Source: GCA-003244245 sp036378735
GTDB lineage: Bacteria > Actinomycetota > Actinomycetes > Mycobacteriales > Pseudonocardiaceae
Assembly: GCA_036378735.1 (NCBI GenBank)
Contig: DASUVX010000032.1
Location: forward strand, 1 to 42,714
DNA: 42,714 nt
Direction: 5' to 3'
The notes under the pieces were generated by a model. The model ran no database searches. It had not been told where the DNA came from and saw only the letters and a program-made list of their open reading frames with translations. A program made the translations under genes and the position numbers. Of the stretch, positions 25,470-33,112 are shown one piece after another (the first letter of the stretch is position 1; each line of letters begins with the position of its first letter).

Positions 25470-26702
25470 ATGGACGCTGAGGAAGCGTCGGCGATTGGCG
25501 TGCGCGCTGCGACAATCCGACGTCGTCGGGGGTTGAGCCAGGACGTGGTGGCTGGCCTGGCCGGCATCAGCGCGCCTTATTTGTCGCAGCTGGAGCGTGG
25601 TCAGCGTGGTTTCAACAGGCGGGGGCTTCTGGAGGACCTGGCTGACGCGCTGGGGTGCTCGGTGGCGGATCTGACGGGCCAGCCCTATCTACCGCCGGAT
25701 CGGGCATCGGCCGACGCATTGGCGACGTTGCCAGCGGTGAGTGTGGCCCTGCACGATTGCAGCCTGCTAGACGCGCCAGATGTGCCAGTCCGGCCCGTTG
25801 AGCGGTTGGCGGCGCTGGTTGCCCAAGCCAACCGGCATGTTGACGAGACTCGCTACCAGCTCGCCGGGCGGGACCTCGGCGCGGTGTTGACAGAGCTGCA
25901 CGTGCACGCGGTATCCGGCACCGCCGATACGCGGAGATCGGCTCTCGCTGCACTGGCTGAGGGCTGCATGGTCGCTGCGGGTATTGCTCGGCCGCTGGGC
26001 AACGGCGAGCTGTCCACGCTCGCAGCCAAACGTGCCGCCGAGGCCGCCGAGCTGACCGAACGGCCAGAGCTGATCGGGCTGACGGGAATGACCCGTGTCG
26101 GCGCGCTGGTCCGCCTGGGAGCGCGCCACCGGGCAGGCATCGTGCTGTCCAACGCATTGGCTTCGACGGAAGAGCACGCGGACCCATCGGCAGCCGACAC
26201 CGTGCCCGCCGAGAGCTACGGCATGCTGCATCTGACCGGCGCGCAACTCGCGGCGAGGGAAGGACGATCAGGCGAGGCGGATACCCACCTAGCTGAAGCA
26301 CGCCAACTCGCGGAGGCCACCGGGGAGCGCAACGCGTACCGGTTCCACTTCGGCCCTGCCAACGTTGCCGCGTGGTCACTGGCAATCGCCGTGGAGTTGG
26401 AACGCGGACCGTCTGTGGCCGAGAAGCTTGACACTTCGCCGACGACCTTCGCCGCACTGGACTCGGCGGACCGGCGCGCTGGATTTCATCTAGACCTGTC
26501 TCGCGCCTACGCCCAGTCTGGGGGCGACCGCGACGCGGAGGCGCTGCAGCACATTGATACTGCGGACCGGATCGCTCCCGCTCGGCTCCGTAATGACCCC
26601 ATCGCGCGGGATCTAGTGCTGACCTTGGACCGGCGTGCGCGGCGCCGTGTGTGGGGGCTGGGTAGTCTGCGCAACCGCTTCGGTATTGGCGTCCAGGCTT
26701 AG
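25470..26702 (+). CDS. XRE-family regulator with helical repeat domain
   Basis: This 410-residue protein has an N-terminal Cro/C1 helix-turn-helix at about residues 10-65 (AATIRRRRGLSQDVVAGLAG, then YLSQLERGQRGFNRRGLLED). The remainder is a long alanine-rich helical domain, probably tetratricopeptide-like, ending LRNRFGIGVQA. This architecture is common in Pseudonocardiaceae and Streptomyces regulators placed beside small coupled genes. The ATG at 25470 is preferred over GTG at 25458 because GAGGGAG lies upstream at a usable distance. It is 45 bases ahead of the four-gene small operon and is the obvious candidate to control it. Confidence 0.88.
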   Translation: MDAEEASAIGVRAATIRRRRGLSQDVVAGLAGISAPYLSQLERGQRGFNRRGLLEDLADALGCSVADLTGQPYLPPDRASADALATLPAVSVALHDCSLLDAPDVPVRPVERLAALVAQANRHVDETRYQLAGRDLGAVLTELHVHAVSGTADTRRSALAALAEGCMVAAGIARPLGNGELSTLAAKRAAEAAELTERPELIGLTGMTRVGALVRLGARHRAGIVLSNALASTEEHADPSAADTVPAESYGMLHLTGAQLAAREGRSGEADTHLAEARQLAEATGERNAYRFHFGPANVAAWSLAIAVELERGPSVAEKLDTSPTTFAALDSADRRAGFHLDLSRAYAQSGGDRDAEALQHIDTADRIAPARLRNDPIARDLVLTLDRRARRRVWGLGSLRNRFGIGVQA

Positions 26703-26747
26703 CGAACTGCAAAGAACGAGCGTGATCTAGGCCGCAGTGTCTTGCGG

Positions 26748-27005
26748 GTGAGCGAAACGACCACCACTTCTGAGAAGTCCCTGTCCTGGTATCTGCGGTC
26801 GCTGGCTGATCACGACACGCACCGGGGCTGGATGCGCAACGGCACCGTGCTGGCGCTGTGCGGGGCCAGCTTCATTCCCAGGCTGACGTTGCGGGTGGTG
26901 GGTGAGCCGCCGGGGCAACTGGTGGACGGGCCCCCCGAGCTCGGGATTACCCCAGTCCCGGAGCAGGTCTGCCCGGCGTGCCAGCGCGAGGGGAACGGCC
27001 GATGA
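26748..27005 (+). CDS. Small Cys-rich protein 1 of coupled operon
   Basis: This 85-residue protein has SWYLRSLADHDTHRGWMRNG near the N-terminus, a central ALCGASF and a C-terminal CPACQREGNGR. The CG followed by CPAC about 48 residues later, with histidines before, looks like a small zinc ribbon. It resembles many uncharacterised Pseudonocardiaceae proteins seen next to XRE regulators. It starts at GTG 26748, and its stop overlaps the next gene start by four bases. It appears paralogous to the next product. The function is unknown. Confidence 0.72.
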   Translation: MSETTTTSEKSLSWYLRSLADHDTHRGWMRNGTVLALCGASFIPRLTLRVVGEPPGQLVDGPPELGITPVPEQVCPACQREGNGR

Positions 27006-27259
27006 GGGTGGGCAGGCATCGCGCTGTTCCGAAGGGGTCCCGCTGGCGCCGGTCATCGGCCCCGGCTGCGATCTCCGCGCCGCGGCTGCTGGGTATCGAG
27101 GTGGTGGACGCGCTGACCAAGCTGGCGCACCGGGTGAGCCCGGATGAGCTGGTGACCGGTCACCAGCGGGGGGACCTCGTGGCGTTCTGCGGTGCCCGGT
27201 TCCTCGCGGCGAGTTTGGTCGAGCCCCGGCGGGGCTGCTGCGCGGGGTGCGCGTCGTGA
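27002..27259 (+). CDS. Small Cys-rich protein 2 of coupled operon
   Basis: This 85-residue protein has ALTKLAHRVSPDELVTGHQR followed by VAFCGARFLAAS and a terminal CCAGCAS. The arrangement of His, CGA-F and CxxC parallels the preceding protein, suggesting tandem duplication of a zinc-ribbon unit. Its start overlaps the previous stop (ATGA), and its stop overlaps the next start (GTGA). The function is unknown. Confidence 0.72.
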   Translation: MRVGRHRAVPKGSRWRRSSAPAAISAPRLLGIEVVDALTKLAHRVSPDELVTGHQRGDLVAFCGARFLAASLVEPRRGCCAGCAS

Positions 27260-27591
27260 GTGAATCGATTCACCTGGTGCCTGCTGGGGAGGTCAGCCGG
27301 GGCTGGAGCACGTCGGTGGCGGTATACGGGGAAGTGGTCACGGGCGGCCCGGGCGGTGGGGAGAATCCCCGGTACTGCGTTGAGTGCATTCGTGAAGCGA
27401 TCCGATGGCGTGCCGTGGCGAGTAAGCCGGTGACGATCCCCGCCGGATGCGAAATCCACCACGGTGCGGTGACGCGGTCGATCCTGCAGGAAGTGATCAC
27501 TTTGGCGGAGCGGGCGCCGACGTTCACCGACGCGGATCTACGGTCCCGGCTGCTGGGGCTGGTCGGTCTCGCCGAGGGTGGACTGCCGTGA
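27256..27591 (+). CDS. Small protein 3 of coupled operon
   Basis: This 111-residue protein has YGEVVTGGPGGGENPRYCVE then CIREAIRW (a CxxC pair) and a third cysteine in IPAGCEIHHGAV. The C-terminal half is helical (ILQEVITLAERAPTFTDADL). No family is recognised. GTG at 27256 overlaps the previous stop, and the TGA at 27589-27591 overlaps the next GTG, keeping tight coupling. Confidence 0.68.
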   Translation: MSESIHLVPAGEVSRGWSTSVAVYGEVVTGGPGGGENPRYCVECIREAIRWRAVASKPVTIPAGCEIHHGAVTRSILQEVITLAERAPTFTDADLRSRLLGLVGLAEGGLP

Positions 27592-27886
27592 GCGATAGCC
27601 CCGACCTGGTCGCGGCGATGCGGCTGCTGGACGCCGCGAAACTCCAGGGGTTCCGCTTCTGCCGGATCGCACCCGGCCGCGACGGGCCGCGAGAGGTGTC
27701 CGCGAGACGCCGATGTTCACCGACGAGCTCTACATCGCGGGGTTCCGGGCACTGGGGTCGTGCTCGGCTACCCGCCGTCGCCGTAGCACTTTGATCCTTC
27801 CCAGCGGCTTACCGGTCATCGGTCAGGTCACTGGGGACGCGCTGAGCGTGCTGAACACCGTGGTGACCACCTGGTCACCCACCTAG
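27588..27886 (+). pseudogene. Small protein 4 of coupled operon, frameshifted
   Basis: From GTG 27588 the frame reads VSDSPDLVAAMRLLDAAKLQ with GFRFCRIAPGRDGP. The coding pattern then jumps to another frame near 27690-27705, which reads VRETPMFTDELYIAGFRALG and GLPVIGQVTGDALSVLNTVV to the TAG at 27884-27886. Joined, this gives a normal-looking protein of about 98 residues, so a single-base indel is likely. Sequencing error or programmed frameshifting are alternatives. It is the last of four overlapping genes. Confidence 0.6.
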
Positions 27887-27986
27887 ACCCCCGACCGGCC
27901 GCCGGTTGAGCAGCCCCGTTTCAGGCTCCTGGCGGCCGGTCGGTTCCAATGGTCACGCCCGGCCCGGCAATGGTGATACAGGGGGT

Positions 27987-28146
27987 ATGGGCGCGCTGAA
28001 GGACTTCCTGCGAATCACGTATCTGATGTCGCAGACCACTGGTGACATCTCCGCTGCACAGCGCGGGCGCCCCGGCCGCCCGGTCGATGCGCCGGACACT
28101 GACTCGCTCGCTGTGGGGCCGGATCATGAGCAACCTGCTCTGCTAA
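27987..28146 (+). pseudogene. Short basic protein remnant, frameshifted
   Basis: From ATG 27987 the frame reads MGALKDFLRITYLMSQTTGD with ISAAQRG, then the pattern continues in another frame as RRTLTRSLWGRIMSNLLC to the TAA at 28144-28146. Small proteins with this KDFLR...GDISA...RR layout occur in actinobacterial elements, and I recall them only as hypothetical. The frameshift lies near 28070-28090. Confidence 0.35.
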
Positions 28147-28297
28147 TACTGCCACGGGATGTAGTGGTGGGGTGGCGTGCGGGGGGGAGGGGGAGGGACG
28201 CAGCGGGTGGCTGCGGCTACCCCGGTTTTGGGGGTTTTCGCGGGTGTTCAGCCGGGTGGGGATCGGGGTCCCTGGTGAGGGTGTGGGCTGGTCAGGT

Positions 28298-28328
28298 GGG
28301 GGAGGCAGGGGCGGGGATGGGGGTGGGG
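28298..28328 (+). other. G-quadruplex motif
   Basis: Five runs of four or five G are separated by loops of five, one, two and one bases (runs at 28298-28302, 28308-28311, 28313-28316, 28319-28323 and 28325-28328). A further G-rich block lies at 28183-28195. These short loops fit a very stable intramolecular G4 on the plus strand. Confidence 0.75.
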
Positions 28329-28478
28329 AGAACTCCCCGGGTGCCCCGGCGAGTCCCCGCCTCAGCTCCCTCCCCGGGCCATCACTCTCCGTGGCCGTTG
28401 TCGCACTTGAACGACGGCGACGCGAGAGGACGGTGAGCGAGCGTCCGCATCCGCGTGGACGTCCGCAGCGCGCAGACG

Positions 28479-28541
28479 CCCTACGCGCGGGCGCGCGAGT
28501 CACGGACGTCCACGCGGACGAACCCGACCGGCTGTCTACCA
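28479..28541 (+). repeat. Dispersed repeat, copy B
   Basis: This copy reads CCTACGCGCGG, GCGCGCGAGTCACGGACGTC and CGCGGACGA, matching the complement of 12295-12360. Here it sits in the gene-free middle of the XRE/recombinase segment, with GTGGACGTCCG just upstream at about 28455, echoing the GGACGT tandem repeat next to copy A. Confidence 0.65.
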
Positions 28542-28631
28542 CCCCCGCCACGCGGGAAGAAAGAACCGGTGATCAGCGGTATGACGGACTCGTGGGCCCC
28601 GATCACCGGGGGTCTGGTGGCGGGGGCTACC

Positions 28632-28729
28632 CCCGCTACCGTGCTGGTCAGGGCCCGCTACCCGGGGGCTCTACCGGGGTAGCGGGCCCCCGCTACCCCG
28701 GCGAGTGACCCCACGGCGCCGGTAGCGGG
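28632..28729. repeat. Cluster of five CCCGCTACC motifs (iteron-like) with long palindrome
   Basis: CCCGCTACC occurs at 28632-28640, 28654-28662 and 28689-28697, and its complement GGTAGCGGG at 28678-28686 and 28721-28729. Two of these form a 13-base-pair hairpin, GGGCCCGCTACCC at 28651-28663 with 28677-28689. Clustered short motifs of this kind are typical binding sites for a plasmid or element protein (replication initiator, TraB-type transfer protein or repressor). No such protein gene is recognised nearby except the XRE regulator and recombinase. Confidence 0.7.
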
Positions 28730-28846
28730 TGCGGTCGGGCACCCCACACCCGACGAGATCACTCGATGGGTGGAAATCTGTGACATTCTATCGGTGATGC
28801 GCTATTGTGCCGCGCTCGCCCGATCGCTTCGACCATCAGGAGGTGA

Positions 28847-29053
28847 TCCCCTGCCACCCCGGCCATAACGCCCGTCCCGACCACCCACAGCCCGCCAGCA
28901 GGTGAGCACGACCCGAACCCGGCCGCCGACCGCCGGGATGACCGCGCCTACCACCTGGCCCGGGTGTGCGCCCGGTTCCCGACCACGATCAGCACCGAGG
29001 GCGCTCACCGGCTCGCACGCCTGCTGCGCGTGAGCACCGAGGAAGTACTGTAA
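28847..29053 (+). pseudogene. Small helical protein remnant without a start codon
   Basis: The frame ending at TAA 29051-29053 reads DRAYHLARVCARFPTTISTE with GAHRLARLLRVSTEEVL, a plausible coding end. No ATG, GTG or TTG exists in that frame, although AGGAGG at 28838-28843 would be a fine ribosome site. An upstream frame from GTG 28843 stops near 28888. Loss of a base or of the start codon is likely. Confidence 0.35.
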
Positions 29054-29075
29054 CAACCGTTTCAACTCCGTTTCT

Positions 29076-29121
29076 GTGCCGGGTGTGAGGGGGTGCCGAT
29101 CCACCTCCTCACACCCGGCAC
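29076..29121. terminator. Strong 15-base-pair hairpin
   Basis: GTGCCGGGTGTGAGG at 29076-29090 pairs perfectly with CCTCACACCCGGCAC at 29107-29121, and pairing extends inward by several bases. It lies between the end of the small-gene segment and the end of the convergent recombinase gene, so it can act as a bidirectional terminator. Confidence 0.7.
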
Positions 29122-29193
29122 CACCTGTTTCCTAGGTCAGCACACCGGTCAACCCGTCACAGAGTATCGGGCTACCCCTTTACACGGGTGTGA

Positions 29194-29254
29194 CGAGTCG
29201 CGCGCCCGGTTGTGACACTCCGTCATAGTGTGGCGGATTGCCCGGCGCGACTCG
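29194..29254. repeat. Nested palindrome beside the recombinase 3' end, possible att site
   Basis: CGAGTCGCGC at 29194-29203 is inverted at 29245-29254. Within it ACACT at 29215-29219 is inverted at 29227-29231. Attachment sites of large serine integrases are imperfect palindromes of about this size close to the integrase gene, but this could also be a second terminator. It lies five bases past the recombinase reading frame's final stop. Confidence 0.45.
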
Positions 29255-29258
29255 CCGA

Positions 29259-30725
29259 TTAAAGGGGGTTGGGTTCGATCTCGATGCGGCTGTAGTCGAA
29301 GCTGCCGCGCTTGCCTCGGTGTTCATCGATGATCACGGCGGCGAATAAGAACCGCAGCACCGCGTTGAGCCGTTCCACCTCTCCGGCCTCCGCGAGCCGA
29401 TCCTACGTCGCGCGGGCGTCAGCTCCGACCAGGCCGGCCAGGACCTCGGCGGTGGGGCGCACGATGGTCTTGCGCCGCAGCGCGCTGATCCGCTCCTCTA
29501 CGGTATGGCGCATCTCGCGGTATTCCCGGGTGGAGATCTCCCGATGGGTCCACATGTCCTTCAACTCAGCCAACTCCGCCTCATCAGCACTGATCGCCGC
29601 TTCATCGGCGGCCGGCAGCGCGGTAGCCGCGCTCGGGGCGCCACGGACATCCAAGCGGGTCAGCAAGTCCACGGCCGCGTCGGAGACGAATTCCTCCAAC
29701 CGGGCCGCGCCGATCCGGCGGTGGCAACGCTCCGGACCGAGATAGGTATGCCGCGCGCACATGTAGCAGGCGTCCTTGCTGGTGGATCCGGCCATCCGCC
29801 AGCCGCATCGCTTGCACACCACCAGCCCGCGCAGCAGATAAAACCGCCACCCCCGCCGGTCATACGCCGAGGCCCGATAGGAACGCCGCTCCTGAACCTC
29901 CCGCCAGGTCCCCCGATCGATGATCCCTGGCCAGTCCCCCTCCCCCGCCTCCTCGCCCCGAAACACCCGGATCCCGGTCACATGCCGGGAGGCCAGCACC
30001 GCACGCACCGCGTACGGCTGCCACGACACCCCACTAACCGTGAGCTCCCCCCGATCGTTGAGCTCCCGAGCGATCACACCGGGGCTAGCCCCCTTCAAAT
30101 ACCGGGCGTAGATCTCCCGAACGATCACCGCCTCACCCTCGATGATCGTCACCGCGTCCGGGGCATACCCATACGGGCGTTGCCCCGAAGAGTGGGGACG
30201 CCCCTCCCGCGCCCGATCCTCCAGCGCATCCCGCAACCGCCGAGAGGTGTCATCCGAGGACCGGCACGCGTGCGCAACCTCAATCCGTAGAAAAAACCGA
30301 TCATCCGGATCCGACAAGTCCCGCCGATTCGCCTGCCCATGCAACGTAATATCGCGCTCCTCCGACAGGGTGAGCAGTTCCTCCAGATCCCGGGGTTGGC
30401 GCATCAACCGATCCGGGTGATACGCGATCACATGCCCCACCCCGCCCGCCCGGATCGACTCCAGCAACGCGTTCCACCCTGGCCGGTTCCGATTCCGCTG
30501 CCACGCTGAGCGGTTGTTATCCACAAACACCTCGTTGGGGGCGATCACCAAGCCCAGCCGCGCGGCCACCTCGCGGCACAACCGCTCCTGACGATCCACC
30601 CCGGTCTGATCCTCATCCCGAGCCTTCGAGATCCGGCAATAGATCGCCGCCGACTGCCCCACCCACCCCGACGACCCACCCCCGCCCCGAGACCCACCCC
30701 GCCTGTGACGCTGTGTACTGCCCAT
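29259..30725 (-). pseudogene. Large serine recombinase with in-frame amber codon
   Basis: The N-terminal resolvase domain has AAIYCRISKARDEDQTGVDR, with catalytic serine near residue 33. The Recombinase domain follows (PHSSGQRPYGYAPDAVTI and nearby), then a zinc ribbon (VCKRCGWRM, CYMCARH) and a coiled-coil segment. After ...GADARAT at 29403-29405 a TAG interrupts the frame, but the same frame continues as DRLAEAGEVERLNAVLRFLF and ends at TAA 29259-29261. The position normally carries Trp (TGG). The truncated product of about 440 residues keeps all catalytic parts, so partial function is possible. The start is ATG 30725 or GTG 30731; no clear ribosome site is seen. Confidence 0.85.
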
Positions 30726-30749
30726 GAACACGTAGTGTATGAACGAGGC

Positions 30750-30846
30750 ATGAGCTGGTCCACGGCGATACCCCGTTCGACCAGCAGCTCTTCGACGTCC
30801 CTGTAGGACAGCCCGTAGCGTAGATACCAGCGAACCCAGACCTCGG
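30750..30846 (-). mobile_element. IS6-family transposase N-terminal fragment
   Basis: Minus-strand reading gives VRWYLRYGLSYRDVEELLVE then RGIAVDQ, the helix-turn-helix start region of IS6-type transposases. It ends about 25 bases before the recombinase start. It is a third IS6 relic, from the part missing in the other two copies, but it is not contiguous with them. Confidence 0.75.
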
Positions 30847-31035
30847 TACTGGCGCTCGGGCAGGACCGCGACGCATCAACCCAGCCTGCCCGAGCAGGTC
30901 ATCGGCCAACGCAACGGTGCCATGGTCGGACACCCGCGCCATGACCTCGGGCTCGACGCCGGCTCCTAAAAGTGACGGCGTTGACGCCGAGGCCGACGTT
31001 CGTGTGGGCAGTGGCCCTGTTAGGCCTGGTGTTGC

Positions 31036-31875
31036 TCAGCGCCGCAGGAAGTCGAGGAACGCGGTGTTGACCTCGTCGGGGTGCGTCCATCCGATGTTGT
31101 GTGGCCCGTCGGGAACCTCCACAACGGTCAGATCAGCGATGAGGTGCTCGTCGCGCAGGCGCGCGGCGGTGGCTTCGAACGGCAGGATGCGGTCAGCGGT
31201 GCCGTGCACGACCAGCGTGGGTACGTCGATCTTGGGCAGGTCGTCGCGGAAGTCGGTAAGCCACGTGTCGACACACGCATAGGTGGCGTACGGTCCAGCG
31301 CCCGCCGCGACCTGGAAGCTCGCCCGCAATGCGGCATCGCCGATGCGCTCCGGTGCGAGGACGTTGGTGTTGTAGAAGTTGGCGAAGAAGTCGTCGAAGT
31401 AGGCGTAGCGGTCGGCGACGATCGCCGCCTTGATGTCCTCGAAGACCTTACCCGGCACGCCCTTGGGGTTGTCGTCGGTCTGCAGCAGGAACGGCGGGAT
31501 CACCCCGAACAGCGCTGCCTTGCGCACGCACGCGGACCCGTAGGTGCCTAGGTAGCGGGTCACCTCACCGGTCCCCATCGAAAACCCTGCGAGCACGACA
31601 TCGTCTAGCCCGAGGTGCTCGAGCAGCACCTTGAGGTCGGCGGCGAACGTATCGTAGTCATAGCCGGTCGTCGGCTGACTGGACGAGCCAAAACCGCGCC
31701 GGTCGTAGGTGATGCAGCGATGGCCCGCGTCGAGCAGGACGCGCTCTTGGCGCTCCCACGAGTTCCCGTTGAGGGGGTAGCCGTGAATCAGCACGATCGG
31801 ATTGCCGGTCCCGTGGTCGTTGAAGTGGATCTGGATGTCGGCGCCGTTTTCTTCTCCGACGGTCACGAAAGGCAT
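31036..31875 (-). CDS. Alpha/beta hydrolase, non-heme chloroperoxidase-like
   Basis: This 279-residue protein of the cofactor-free haloperoxidase/perhydrolase group has an oxyanion loop HGYPLNGNSW, a nucleophile serine in AGFSMGTGE (residue 99), an aspartate in VVHGTADRILP and a histidine in GPHNIGWTHPDE. The typical motif LLEHLGLDDVVLAGFSMG is complete. Family members hydrolyse esters or lactones and can make peracids from acetate. It is cytosolic, with no signal peptide. GAGAGGAT precedes the ATG. It stands alone between the IS6 scar and a truncated efflux gene. Confidence 0.9.
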   Translation of the reverse strand: MPFVTVGEENGADIQIHFNDHGTGNPIVLIHGYPLNGNSWERQERVLLDAGHRCITYDRRGFGSSSQPTTGYDYDTFAADLKVLLEHLGLDDVVLAGFSMGTGEVTRYLGTYGSACVRKAALFGVIPPFLLQTDDNPKGVPGKVFEDIKAAIVADRYAYFDDFFANFYNTNVLAPERIGDAALRASFQVAAGAGPYATYACVDTWLTDFRDDLPKIDVPTLVVHGTADRILPFEATAARLRDEHLIADLTVVEVPDGPHNIGWTHPDEVNTAFLDFLRR

Positions 31876-32090
31876 GACGATCCTCTCAGTCCGGGTTTAT
31901 CTCTTGTTTTGTTCGGGTTGACTGCAAGCCATGGTGACAATCCGTCCTCGCGGTGGCACCCGTGCAAATCCCTGGTCGGCACCCTGGGGTGGGCGTGCAG
32001 GAGTACGCGGGGCGGCCCGTGGGCAACCACGATTCCGCGGCGCAATGTCACCGATCCTAGCCAACGAGCTGCCTGCGCGGTCATCGGGTT

Positions 32091-32593
32091 TCAGGCGGTC
32101 AAGGTGGGCTCGTCGGGGGCGGATAGGCTCAGCACCACGCCGGCTACCGCGGGCGAAGCACTGATCCTGGCCTCGAGGGCGCGCAGTCGGATGGCGACGT
32201 GTGATTCGGTGTCGTCACCGGTGAGATCGACATCACCGGTGATTGCGATCATCCGCGGACCCACGACCTCTAGGCGCAGGTAGGTCACCCGGGCGACCTC
32301 GGGCTGATCGCGCAGCGCCTGCAGGACCGCCGCCCGGACCCGGGGGTCGGCTTCCTCACCGACGAGAAACCGGCGGTTGAGGTTGATGAGCTGGATGGCG
32401 ACTACGACGAGTAGCACGCCGATGAGAATGGAGCCGATGGCGTCTGGGGTGGCCGAGCCGGTCAGTTGATGAGCTGCCAACCCGACCGCGGCGACCACCA
32501 GGCCGATCAGTGCGGCCGCGTCTTCGGCGAACACCGCGCGCAGGGTGGGATCGGAGGTGGCCAGCACGTGCTCGATGAGGTCGCGGTTCAGCG
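32091..32593 (-). pseudogene. Cation diffusion facilitator C-terminal fragment
   Basis: The fragment reads RDLIEHVLATSDPTLRAVFA, EDAAALIGLV with a transmembrane stretch, and TPDAIGSILIGVLLVVVAIQ with another. The soluble C-terminal domain follows (VRAAVLQALRDQPEVARVTY through EPTLTA). This is the second half of a CDF family divalent-metal exporter: membrane helices 5-6 and the cytosolic metal-regulatory domain. The first four helices, with half the transport site, are missing exactly where the 173-bp IS6-type element begins. It is not expected to transport. Confidence 0.8.
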
Positions 32594-32766
32594 GGCACTG
32601 TTGCATTGAGGCGAGGGGCGTCCTCGCGGTGCCGCAGAGTGAGGAGAAGGGGCCCTTAGGCACCGTCGAAACCGTAACAAACCGGTCATCTCATGGCTCG
32701 GCACACGGCTTCCGAACGGAAGGAGAGAGCCGATCGGATGGGTGGATCGCTCAATGCAACAGTGCC
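32594..32766. mobile_element. 173-bp miniature element with IS6-type terminal inverted repeats
   Basis: A perfect 17-base inverted repeat bounds it: GGCACTGTTGCATTGAG at 32594-32610 and its complement at 32750-32766. This is the GGCNCTGTTGCA end typical of IS6 elements. There is no transposase inside. Both flanking genes are truncated at its edges, and no target duplication is seen, consistent with deletions adjacent to an IS6 end. The interior has AAGGAG and an ATG (32720-32740) facing rightward. Confidence 0.8.
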
Positions 32767-33112
32767 GGACGACGACACCTTCGTCGAGAAGGTCCGCCAG
32801 ACCGGACGCGACCACCTGGTCATAGCCGGACTGTCGTTCGAGGTGTGCGGGTCACTGCCGGCGATTGCGGCGCAGGCGCAGGGCTACCAGCCGGTGGTCG
32901 CCCCCGACGCCTGCGGCACCTTCAGCCACCACAAGCGGCAGGCGGGTCTGGCCCGCCTGACCGCTTTGGGGATCGAGGTGTCAGACTACGCCACCCTCAT
33001 GGTCGAGATCATGGCCGACAACGCCGATCCCAAGGCAAATGAGGTTTACGCGGCCCTGGACATGCCCTTTGCGACCCTCATGGGACAGGTGGCGGAAACA
33101 CTCGGGAAATGA
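32738..33112 (+). CDS. Isochorismatase-family hydrolase, N-terminally truncated
   Basis: The frame reads TFVEKVRQTGRDHLVIAGLS with FEVCGSLPAIAAQAQGYQPV, the C-terminal half of an isochorismatase-like cysteine hydrolase (YcaC type). The catalytic cysteine of the SFEVC motif is present, but the N-terminal aspartate and the lysine of the triad are missing. The first nine or ten codons come from the IS6-type element, whose AAGGAG at 32720-32725 and ATG at 32738 seem to drive translation. A 124-residue product is therefore predicted, probably inactive. Its stop overlaps the next ATG (ATGA). Confidence 0.6.
   Translation: MGGSLNATVPDDDTFVEKVRQTGRDHLVIAGLSFEVCGSLPAIAAQAQGYQPVVAPDACGTFSHHKRQAGLARLTALGIEVSDYATLMVEIMADNADPKANEVYAALDMPFATLMGQVAETLGK

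Noticed and set aside
26810..27056. Minus-strand frames opposite the small Cys-rich genes
   Set aside because: Plus-strand frames are chained by four-base overlaps, while the opposite frames have no such order.
32097..32170. Apparent resemblance of translated text here to the dispersed repeat near 28.5 kb (a shared DRLSTTPAT string)
   Set aside because: It arises antisense to the CDF C-terminus, and the nucleotide sequences do not align.
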